Below the pieces are notes generated by a model, which was not told the DNA's origin, did not search any database, and worked only from the letters and a program-made list of their open reading frames with translations. DNA of 49,286 nucleotides from Pseudomonadota bacterium (GTDB lineage Bacteria > Pseudomonadota > Gammaproteobacteria > Burkholderiales > Burkholderiaceae_C), in NCBI GenBank assembly GCA_021819435.1, contig JAKARB010000019.1:1-49286 (forward strand). Direction: 5' to 3'. Positions 43,624 through 49,286 of this stretch are shown here, piece by piece. The translations under genes and the position numbers were made by a program. Positions within the stretch are counted from its first letter, which is position 1, and each line of letters begins with the position of its first letter.

Positions 43624-44043
43624 TCAGGCCAGGTGAAGCAACTGCCACGAGAGCACCGCCCACGCAGTGATGATGGCCAGCACGCTCAAGCCCGCCACGC
43701 CGGCGCTGATACGCTGCACCATGTTGCCACCCATGACGAAGGCGTTGACGCCGAAACCACGCAGCAGGTAGGGCAGGGCATTGGTCCAGCCGCCGAACGC
43801 CAGCAGGATCGCGACGTGCAGGCTCGATGTGGCCTGCCACCGCCACATGATGAATGCCGCTCCCCATTGCATGAACGCGAGCATGTACCAATCCATGTGC
43901 GTGGCCAGCAATGACTTCATGTTGAGCCGGGCTGCCACCCGTTTACCCCAAGGTTGCAAGGGAATGAGCATCAGGGTGCCGAGCAGGGACGACACCAGAA
44001 CCTGCAAGGCGGCGTTGCACGCCAGAAGATGAACTGGATCCAT
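43624..44043 (-). CDS. four-helix membrane protein of unknown function
   Basis: 139 residues with about four hydrophobic segments: AALQVLVSSLLGTLMLIPL, WYMLAFMQWGAAFIMW, LHVAILLAFGGWTNALPYLL and VAGLSVLAIITAWAVLSW. The GGWTN motif and small four-helix layout recall hydroxylaminobenzene mutase and styrene-oxide isomerase proteins, but the similarity is faint and I do not assign that function. No clear operon partner. Confidence 0.6.
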   Translation of the reverse strand: MDPVHLLACNAALQVLVSSLLGTLMLIPLQPWGKRVAARLNMKSLLATHMDWYMLAFMQWGAAFIMWRWQATSSLHVAILLAFGGWTNALPYLLRGFGVNAFVMGGNMVQRISAGVAGLSVLAIITAWAVLSWQLLHLA

Positions 44044-44179
44044 GCCCGGATTGTGCCCTGCTTGTTCACCTTCGTGAATCGGGCTAGGCGAGCGGTGTGC
44101 CCATGCCTGAAGAGCCCTCGGACAAGGCCTTGCCTGATGAGGTCACGTGCTCCAAACTGGCGCCACGCACCCACACCAG

Positions 44180-44602
44180 ATGATCAAAATGAAAGTCCAC
44201 GGTAGTTGCCATTGCGGGCACATTCAGTTTGTTGCCGAGGTCGAGCCAAAGCTCACCAGCATTTGCCATTGCAACGATTGCCAGAAGCTCACGGGCACGG
44301 CTTTCCGGCTCTCGACGCCTGCCATGGCCGGCACGTTCTCACTGGTCCGTGGCTCGCCGAAGGTCTACGTCAAAGTCGCTGAAAGCGGATCCCGTCGCGC
44401 GCAAGCGTTCTGCCCCGAATGCGGATCGCCGCTCTTCACCTACGACGCCGACAACCCCACCGCCTATGGATTGCGTGTCGGTGTGCTGGACGAGCGCCAA
44501 CAGTTGCCGCCCACTTGGCAGAAGTGGTGTGAATCCGCGCTGCCTTGGGTGCAAGACCTGTCCGCGCTCGAGCGCGCGCCCCGCAACGAGCGCCAGGCTT
44601 GA
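44180..44602 (+). CDS. GFA family protein (glutathione-dependent formaldehyde-activating enzyme-like)
   Basis: About 140 residues with the GFA zinc cysteines: HGSCHCGHIQF, then CHCNDCQKLTG, and a later CPECGSPLF. The family coordinates two zincs through these and mostly has unknown substrates. Start at 44180 or 44189; no strong ribosome-binding site. Followed by a small membrane protein 19 bases downstream in the same direction. Confidence 0.85.
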   Translation: MIKMKVHGSCHCGHIQFVAEVEPKLTSICHCNDCQKLTGTAFRLSTPAMAGTFSLVRGSPKVYVKVAESGSRRAQAFCPECGSPLFTYDADNPTAYGLRVGVLDERQQLPPTWQKWCESALPWVQDLSALERAPRNERQA

Positions 44603-44621
44603 AGCGAAGTCCAGCCAGCAC

Positions 44622-44939
44622 ATGGAAACCTCCGCCGTTCAAGCCATCAAGCTCGCCATCGTCGGTGCCACCGGGCTCTCGAAAGACGCGCTTCACATGC
44701 ATGTGGGGCTGGCGGTGTATTGCGCCGCCGCGCTGGCGCTGCGCGGGCGCGCCAGGCCGGTCATGCCTTTCTTGGCCGTGGTGTTGCTGGCCTGCCTGGG
44801 TGAACTGCTGGACATGCGCGATGACCTACTCAGCCTCGGCCATTGGCGTTGGGCGGCAAGCCTCCACGATGTGATCAACACATCCTTCTGGCCTGCCGTC
44901 TTGTGCTTGCTCGCCAGCAGGAAAAGCGCCGAGGCGTGA
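44622..44939 (+). CDS. small membrane protein, VanZ-like in outline
   Basis: 105 residues with three hydrophobic segments (GLAVYCAAALALRG, VMPFLAVVLLACLGELLDM, NTSFWPAVLCLLA). The pattern H-M-H-V-G near the start, ELLDM in the middle and W-x-x-S-L-H-D-V later resembles small VanZ-like proteins. Function unknown. It follows the GFA gene closely. Confidence 0.55.
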   Translation: METSAVQAIKLAIVGATGLSKDALHMHVGLAVYCAAALALRGRARPVMPFLAVVLLACLGELLDMRDDLLSLGHWRWAASLHDVINTSFWPAVLCLLASRKSAEA

Positions 44940-45088
44940 GGTGCAGGCCCATGGGGGAGCCAGGGCCACACGGTTTCGCGATGGGTCCTTCGAACAGGGA
45001 CGGCAACGGCCTCTTTTTCAAGCTCCAGAGGCGGTGCTTTGCCACTCACGATGGGGGCACCAAGTGAGCCCGCCTCGGAGGCAATGCG

Positions 45089-45691
45089 ATGAACATCCAG
45101 GGATTTGGATCTGTTTCACAGCTCTACGCAACGAACGCACCCGCTTCGGCAAGAAAATCGGAGGGCGGGGCAGGGGAAGGCGTTGTGCCGAATGGCGGCA
45201 CGTCCATTTCCATATCTGATGAGGCGAACGTCAAGTCCCGAATCGATGAGATCGCGGCCAAGCCCGCCACGCAGCGAACCGAAGCCGATGTCGACTTCCT
45301 GCACAAGAACGACAAGAGGCTCGCTGAATCCCTCTCAAAGAGCCCCGATCAGCGAACCGCTGAAGACGTGGATCAACTGCAAAAGGCGGGTGGCCTCGTG
45401 AACACGATGGCCAACCTTTCGCCCGCAGAAAAGAAGTTGTACGACGAACTGGTGGCCAAGGGCGACACCGAAGCGGTTCGCGGCATGAACCTGATCGCCC
45501 TGTCGAGGATGGGCGGCGCAGAGGTGACGTTGAGCAACGGAACGGTCTTCGATCCCGGCAAGACCGAACTGACGGCCAGGAACGTCAGGGAGCTGTTCAG
45601 CCAAGTGTTTGTGGGCGCCGATGGCCAGGACCAGCGAAGCCTGGAAGCACTTGCCAAATACCTCGATGGGCGTTTGCCAAGCGCTGCCTGA
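45089..45691 (+). CDS. hypothetical protein, hydrophilic
   Basis: 200 residues, start supported by GGAGG upstream. It has no signal peptide or membrane segment, a flexible Ser/Gly-rich N-terminus (SARKSEGGAGEG), then a helical centre with two similar repeats, RTEADVDFLHKND and RTAEDVDQLQKAG, and a C-terminal domain around TLSNGTVFDPGKT. The paired motif may be a short internal duplication. I do not recognise a family. Confidence 0.6.
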   Translation: MNIQGFGSVSQLYATNAPASARKSEGGAGEGVVPNGGTSISISDEANVKSRIDEIAAKPATQRTEADVDFLHKNDKRLAESLSKSPDQRTAEDVDQLQKAGGLVNTMANLSPAEKKLYDELVAKGDTEAVRGMNLIALSRMGGAEVTLSNGTVFDPGKTELTARNVRELFSQVFVGADGQDQRSLEALAKYLDGRLPSAA

Positions 45692-45702
45692 CCTGCCCCA
45701 TT

Positions 45703-45927
45703 TCACTGGCAACTCCTGTCGCTAGGAAACAATCCAGCCGCACAGCGCGGACACAGGCACGCCCGATCGACCAGCTCCTTGGGGATGCGCGCCAAAGCCT
45801 CTGGGCTGATGCTCGCGGTCTTGCACCAGCACGGCGTCTCGAATGTGCCCGACATGGCCGGCCCACATTCATTGACACCGCCGCAAAGTGGGCAAACGGC
45901 CTGGGGCAATGGCGTGTTCGCTGACAT
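45703..45927 (-). CDS. cysteine-rich CWC family protein
   Basis: 74 residues. CPLCGGVNECG, the CWC motif (PCWCKTAS), and the C-terminal CLCPRCAAG define the family, which probably binds zinc and has unknown function. The ATG at 45927 is preferred; a TTG at 45933 would add two residues. Immediately downstream of the next minus-strand gene. Confidence 0.82.
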   Translation of the reverse strand: MSANTPLPQAVCPLCGGVNECGPAMSGTFETPCWCKTASISPEALARIPKELVDRACLCPRCAAGLFPSDRSCQ

Positions 45928-45929
45928 GA

Positions 45930-46406
45930 TCAACCGCTGGTTGAGTCCTGTGCTTGCCCCGCCTGATCGGTGCTTTGCACTTCAGCCAACAGCACCGCTT
46001 GATGGCCCACCTTCATGACGCGGCCACCATGCTCTTGCGCATGGCTCAAGGCCTCGGCGTGCGATGAGAACCAGAGGTTCGGGTAGCCCGACGCCATGCG
46101 GATCACATCGAAGTGCGGCAATTGTTCTGGCGCCATGCATTCGAGCGCTTGGCGATACGCCTCCCAGTTCGGGAAGCCTGCTTCGGTGGCCAGCATGCGC
46201 AAAACGTGCTTGCGCTGAACCATCGAGCGTTGACGACGAAGTTGCGGCAACGACAAGTCGCGAAGCGTGCAGGTCGCCAGGAGCCGACGCAGCACGGGCA
46301 AGGACAGCGCAAGAGACTCGGATGCCGCTGCACGATGCAGCTTCTTGGCCAAGGAGAGGACAGCTTCGGCGGCATGGCGCGAGCTGCGATGAACGGAAGT
46401 ATGCAT
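45930..46406 (-). CDS. hypothetical protein with N-terminal glyoxalase-superfamily-associated helical domain
   Basis: 158 residues. The segment RQRSMVQRKHVLRMLATEAGFPNWEAYRQAL has the form of the helical domain (roughly [Hh]-x-x-x-L-x-x-x-A-x-x-x-G-F-x-x-W) often attached to glyoxalase-like proteins. The C-terminal part (PNLWFSSHAEALSHA, VLLAEV) is small. The ATG at 46406 has GGAG upstream; an in-frame ATG at 46463 lacks one. Two bases separate it from the CWC gene. Role unknown. Confidence 0.55.
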   Translation of the reverse strand: MHTSVHRSSRHAAEAVLSLAKKLHRAAASESLALSLPVLRRLLATCTLRDLSLPQLRRQRSMVQRKHVLRMLATEAGFPNWEAYRQALECMAPEQLPHFDVIRMASGYPNLWFSSHAEALSHAQEHGGRVMKVGHQAVLLAEVQSTDQAGQAQDSTSG

Positions 46407-46553
46407 ACCAACTCCAATGAACGCGGCCTTCTCGCTGTTGGCCTGGGTGGTATGCAAGCGCAATGCTTGCGGATGAGTGCGGTGCTGATGCTTTCGCGAG
46501 GCGGGCGCCCGAAGAGCCCGCCTGCATTTTACTCACATCGCGCAGGTAAAAAA

Positions 46554-46964
46554 TCAGGCTTGGGGCGGGTGCTGCGGATGCTGCCATTGCGCCAAGTGAA
46601 GCAGAACCCCGACGGGATCCCAGGCATGCGTGACCATGGCGCCATACGGCTTTTGCTTGGGCGACACCACGCGAGCGCCGAGGAAGCGGCCAGACCCGAG
46701 GAGCGCTGGAATGGCCGCATGGCAGGCAGCCGCGTCTTGAACGGAGATGTGCAACATGGTGTTGTCTGCCCATTCCTTCGCGTGATAACGCTGGAGGTAG
46801 AACCTCGAGCCGCCAAGGTTGAACAAGGCCAAGTCATCGTCGGACCACTCGAGCTGGCACCCCAGCGCGGCGTAGAACGCCTTTGACAAATCGAAGTCCT
46901 TGGATGGCAGGAAGGGGCGAACATCACTGGCTTGTCGGCCTTTTCGAGGCCTTCGCCCGAGCAC
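46554..46964 (-). CDS. VOC (glyoxalase/bleomycin-resistance) family protein
   Basis: 136 residues with one betaalphabetabetabeta module pair: DVRPFLPSKDFDLSKAFYAALG at the start, FNLGGSRFYLQRYH in the middle, and the C-terminal GVLLHLAQW. The frame begins at a GTG (46964), about a dozen residues upstream of the family start, and no ATG with a ribosome-binding site precedes the core. Substrate unknown. Confidence 0.7.
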   Translation of the reverse strand: MLGRRPRKGRQASDVRPFLPSKDFDLSKAFYAALGCQLEWSDDDLALFNLGGSRFYLQRYHAKEWADNTMLHISVQDAAACHAAIPALLGSGRFLGARVVSPKQKPYGAMVTHAWDPVGVLLHLAQWQHPQHPPQA

Positions 46965-47044
46965 GTGTGTTTGCCGCAGCGATGACGATGAGGCGGCTCA
47001 TCAAGAGGGCCTTCATGTGATTTCAGTGTTCGCTAAACGCGTGT

Positions 47045-47401
47045 TCAGGGCTCGTAATGGGCATGAGCTCGAACCACCAAACCCTCGGCGTTGAACTGGA
47101 ACACCTCGGCCACTCGCTTGCCCGTGGGGCCATGGTAGTGAATGACAAGGCTGTCTACGCCAACCAGAGTGCATATGTGTGTGAAATGCAAGTTGGGAAA
47201 CATGCCGAGCGCTTTGGACCAATACGCGCCGACCGCCTACCTGCCTCGGAGGCGGCCTTCCCGGTTGCCGGTGACCTGGACGATGACCGGTGAGAACATC
47301 TCGAAGTCATCGCTGTAGTGCGAAAGCACCCCATCCAGGTCATGCGCGTTCCATGCTTGCAGCCATGCGCTTGTGAAGCGGCTTGCGAATTCGTCGTTCA
47401 T
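47045..47401 (-). pseudogene. SnoaL/NTF2-like protein with an in-frame nonsense codon
   Basis: Translation from ATG at 47401 gives MNDEFASRFTSAWLQAWNAH, typical of the SnoaL-like fold, and continues to HAHYEP before TGA at 47045. Codon 55 is TAG (47239-47237) between GRLRGR and AVGAYW, where homologues usually have a charged residue. The rest of the 118-residue reading frame is undamaged, so the mutation is recent or the stop is read through. Confidence 0.75.
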
Positions 47402-47412
47402 TCCTTGAAGCT

Positions 47413-47681
47413 CTAGGGCGACGGCCCAGAGAAGATGTGAAGAAGGGAATCTCCCACAGTGGTGATCAAATCATGGCCCTGCCAGCACCGATTGTCTTGC
47501 CGGTGCAGCACGATCTGAACCGCATGGGACATGGGCTTTTGACCGTCTACGATGAAGCGGTAGCTCATTTGAACCACCGCGGTTCGGGCCAGATATCCAG
47601 ATATCCAGAGATCAGCGTGAAGATGGGTTGGCCCGCCATCACCACAGCGGGCAGCAGTGTGAGCGCAAAAAACATGCGCAT
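47413..47681 (-). pseudogene. small secreted protein broken by an 8-bp tandem duplication
   Basis: From ATG 47681 the frame begins MRMFFALTLLPAVVMAG, a signal peptide, and ends after 38 residues. Removing one copy of the 8-bp unit at 47591-47606 joins it to a second frame that continues to 47413 (YRFIVDGQKPMSHAV and onward). The product is not recognised. Confidence 0.5.
47591..47606. repeat. 8-bp tandem duplication AGATATCC x2
   Basis: Two adjacent copies of AGATATCC followed by AG. The duplication changes frame in the overlapping small gene; slippage is the likely cause. Confidence 0.85.
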
Positions 47682-47724
47682 GTGAATTCACTCAATGCGC
47701 ATGCCAAGAAGTGAACCACCGAGG

Positions 47725-47925
47725 CTATTTGCGCGCGGCATCGGTTTCCTTCTTGTACGCATCATGAGGCATGCCCGCATCCTTCAGGCACCGGTCACGC
47801 GCTGCGCCATCTGCTTGCTTCATGCATTCAGTGCGTTGCGCATTGCGGCCCGTGGCATAGAGCTGCTCCGACGAGCAAGCCGTCAAAAGCAAGGCAATGA
47901 GTGTGAGGGTGATTTGTGCGCGCAT
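47725..47925 (-). CDS. small lipoprotein
   Basis: 66 residues. The N-terminus MRAQITLTLIALLLTACSS is a lipoprotein signal with lipobox LLTAC, so the mature protein would start at Cys17 and be anchored to a membrane. The remainder is short, charged and has two further cysteines. One base separates it from the DUF202 gene upstream, so they are probably cotranscribed. No family recognised. Confidence 0.7.
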   Translation of the reverse strand: MRAQITLTLIALLLTACSSEQLYATGRNAQRTECMKQADGAARDRCLKDAGMPHDAYKKETDAARK

Positions 47926-47926
47926 G

Positions 47927-48298
47927 CTATGTTTTCAGCAAGTATCCAGCCAGACAAATGCCCAGCATGGCGATGAAGGTGGTCAGCGAAACGGTGAAAT
48001 TCGCTGAGTATCCAGCGGCCAGATCCTTCTCGGGAATCGTGGCGACAAATCGGCGGTGCTGGAGTGTGGCGGCGATGATGGACACGGAGCCCAGCAACAC
48101 AAACGCGACGCCCAGCCCCGTCGAGAGCGAATGCTGACCTTGCGCGACAGGCTGATGTTGAAGGGCCAGCAAGCGGATGAACAAACCGAACTTGGACACG
48201 ACAAAGCCGAGCCCGATGATCGCGATGCTCGTGCGCACCCAGGCAAGCAAGGTTCTCTCTGCTGCGAGAAACACGCGAGGGTCAGATTCGGTCGTCAT
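47927..48298 (-). CDS. DUF202 (YidH-like) membrane protein
   Basis: 123 residues with three hydrophobic segments. The family signature LAAERTLLAWVRTSIAIIGLG is at residues 11-31, followed by FVVSKFG, and the helices LGVAFVLLGSVSIIAATLQ and TTFIAMLGICLAGYLL. Function of the family is not established. Followed by the lipoprotein gene. Confidence 0.85.
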   Translation of the reverse strand: MTTESDPRVFLAAERTLLAWVRTSIAIIGLGFVVSKFGLFIRLLALQHQPVAQGQHSLSTGLGVAFVLLGSVSIIAATLQHRRFVATIPEKDLAAGYSANFTVSLTTFIAMLGICLAGYLLKT

Positions 48299-48515
48299 GG
48301 TTGCCGCCTAGGGTATGGACGAGTCGCTGGGTCAGTGTCGCCCGATGAGGAAGCCTACCAGCTGCCATGCCTCGCGTGAACCTCGGTTTGCAACACACAG
48401 TCACGCGGTCAGAGCTTGTTGCATGACCTGCCTCATGGCTTGGGTGCGAACTGAGCAAGCACCTTGCCGAGCATGAGCCCACTGATCAGGAGTCCGGGCA
48501 TACATAGGACGTATA

Positions 48516-48555
48516 GGCGTCCCCTGCAACGCCCAGTTAGGCGCTGGTTGATAAG
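48516..48555 (+). repeat. attC-like half-site (left)
   Basis: It shares nearly 40 bases, from GGCGTCCC through GTTAGGC to GATAAG, with 49116-49154, 600 bases away. GTTAGGC (48536-48542) fits the integron core GTTRRRY. The 5' arm is degenerate: only a small GGACG/CGTCC hairpin at 48507-48522 remains, so it is likely a worn attC. Confidence 0.55.
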
Positions 48556-49136
48556 GCTGCTGTGTGGTTGAGGATCATGACACTGATTGCTTGCCCACAT
48601 GGCGGCTATAGGCGAAGAACACTTCATCGCGAACCCAGCCCATGGACTCATAGAGTTGTTGCGCTTGATGGTTGGTTCTTGCTGTTGTGAGATCCATTCG
48701 CGCTTTGCCGTCCGACCTTGCGCGGTTCTCTGCGGCGTGCAGCAGCATTTTTCCAACTCCACTCCTGCGCGCAATGGGTAAGACGAAGAGGTCGTAGAGC
48801 GCATATATAGGTTGTGCTTCAACCGAACAGAATGTTGGGTAGAGCTGGCAGAATCCAACCAGCCCAGCCTCTTTGGAGGCGGCGAGCAGGATGACCGACT
48901 CGTTGCCGTTGATTCGATCGGCGATGAACGCGGTAGCGCGAGGGAGGTCGGCGGGTTGTTCGTAGAACTGACGATAGAGGTCAAACAACTCCGCAACGGA
49001 TCTTGTGTCGCCAACTGTGGCTTCCCTGATGGTGATGTTCATTTTGTTCGTGGGGGCGCCTAAGGCCCAGGTTCAGGGGCGCCCGCTTGGCATGGCCGAA
49101 GCGTGCGCTGGTGGAGGCGTCCCTTGCAACGCCCAG
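48537..49136 (+). mobile_element. integron-type gene cassette carrying a reversed GNAT gene
   Basis: The 600 bases between the two GTT crossover points include one gene and end with a complete palindromic attC-like site. In the attC orientation the gene is on the opposite strand, which is less usual for cassettes. No integrase or attI is in the window. Confidence 0.5.
48575..49042 (-). CDS. GNAT family N-acetyltransferase
   Basis: 155 residues with the GNAT layout: ITIREATVGDTRSVAELF at the start, ALYDLFVLPIARRSGVGKMLL (acetyl-CoA-binding R/Q-x-x-G-x-G/A motif as RRSGVGK), and TNHQAQQLYESMGW near the end. It probably acetylates an amine, and the cassette context fits small transferases, sometimes resistance-related; substrate unknown. 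Start ATG at 49042 lies 14 bases from the attC-like site. Confidence 0.85.
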   Translation of the reverse strand: MNITIREATVGDTRSVAELFDLYRQFYEQPADLPRATAFIADRINGNESVILLAASKEAGLVGFCQLYPTFCSVEAQPIYALYDLFVLPIARRSGVGKMLLHAAENRARSDGKARMDLTTARTNHQAQQLYESMGWVRDEVFFAYSRHVGKQSVS

Positions 49137-49144
49137 TTAGGCGC
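49056..49144 (+). repeat. integron attC-like recombination site
   Basis: Boxes in order: GCCTAAG at 49058-49064 (R''), GTTCAGG at 49071-49077 (L''), CTTGCAAC near 49123-49130 (L'), and GTTAGGC at 49136-49142 (R', core GTTRRRY). The outer arms GCGCCTAA and TTAGGCGC pair, and the inner GTTCAGGG and CCCTTGCAAC pair with extra unpaired bases, the layout expected for a folded attC. Confidence 0.65.
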
Positions 49145-49207
49145 TGGTGATAAGAGCCACTAACAAAACCTGTCATCGAGAAACGGCGGGCAGACGTTTG
49201 ACATGAC

Positions 49208-49286
49208 ATGAAGAAAAACAAAGAAATCAGCGCTGCGTTGTGGAAGAAGCTCAAACCGTTGGTGCCGCAGGCGCCCGTGTCGCCCA
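49208..49286 (+). CDS. start of a gene in the next cassette (partial)
   Basis: An ATG at 49208 opens a frame to the window edge beginning MKKNKEISAALWKKLKP, lysine-rich. It lies 66 bases after the attC core in cassette orientation, as a second cassette gene would. There is no clear ribosome-binding site and the protein is not recognisable from 26 residues. Confidence 0.35.
   Translation, partial: MKKNKEISAALWKKLKPLVPQAPVSP

Noticed and set aside
46943..47018. A 30-residue frame MKALLMSRL... on the minus strand
   Set aside because: It overlaps the start of the VOC gene, has no clear ribosome-binding site and no recognisable feature beyond a hydrophobic N-terminus.
48516..48555. Integron attI site
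   Set aside because: No integrase gene lies beside it, and the segment is nearly identical to the 3' half of the attC-like site at 49056-49144.

Overview
The window is high-GC DNA from a betaproteobacterium, most likely of the order Burkholderiales (Leptothrix/Ideonella/Rubrivivax-like). The grounds are the codon use, the recN-rapZ and nadK/hrcA neighbourhood, the NitT/TauT transporter beside guanidine-degradation genes, and the many paralogous acyl-CoA genes. All assignments come from reading the sequence; no database search was run.

Region by region. (1) 1-15460 is a catabolic block on the + strand: a thioesterase, an acyl-CoA ligase, a branched-chain amino acid type ABC transporter (substrate-binding protein, two permeases, two ATPases), then a beta-oxidation cluster (fused hydratase/dehydrogenase, acyl-CoA dehydrogenase, Dabb protein, two SDRs, an MDR reductase). 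(2) 15525-20257 holds housekeeping genes: rapZ, recN and nadK on the - strand, divergent from hrcA. (3) 20314-23510 is a small tRNA-associated island. A complete CAU-anticodon tRNA lies at its left end and a 46-bp copy of that tRNA's 3' end (one mismatch) at its right end. Between them are a hipB gene with a 3'-truncated hipA, and a low-GC operon read here as a toxin-antitoxin-chaperone (TAC) module: MqsR-like toxin, MqsA-type antitoxin with a long C-terminal extension, SecB-like chaperone. (4) 23974-30120 is a nitrogen operon with two NtrC-like sites, a sigma-54 promoter, a NitT/TauT-type ABC transporter, a creatininase-family protein, a type III glutamine synthetase and a NikR-like regulator. 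(5) 39209 down to 30167 (- strand) is a guanidine-degradation operon: an NtrC-like site, a sigma-54 promoter, a guanidine-I (ykkC) riboswitch, two DUF1989 carboxyguanidine deiminase subunits, a guanidine-II (mini-ykkC) riboswitch, a biotin carboxylase of the urea/guanidine carboxylase family, allophanate hydrolase, and a cytosine-deaminase-like amidohydrolase. (6) 39272-45691 holds an MtfA-like peptidase, a GAF-PAS-GGDEF-EAL protein, a methyltransferase and small unassigned genes. (7) 45703-49286 is a mosaic of small genes, some broken, ending in an integron-like cassette with attC-type sites at 48516-48555 and 49056-49144.

How the parts work together. The two convergent nitrogen operons share NtrC/sigma-54 control and look like a scavenging unit: uptake of a small nitrogen compound, deamination or amidohydrolysis, carboxylation of guanidine, deimination to allophanate, release of ammonia, and capture by a glutamine synthetase. 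Two different guanidine riboswitch classes in one transcript is the most striking regulatory feature. The TAC module in the tRNA island is the best candidate for a poorly characterised defence or stress system.
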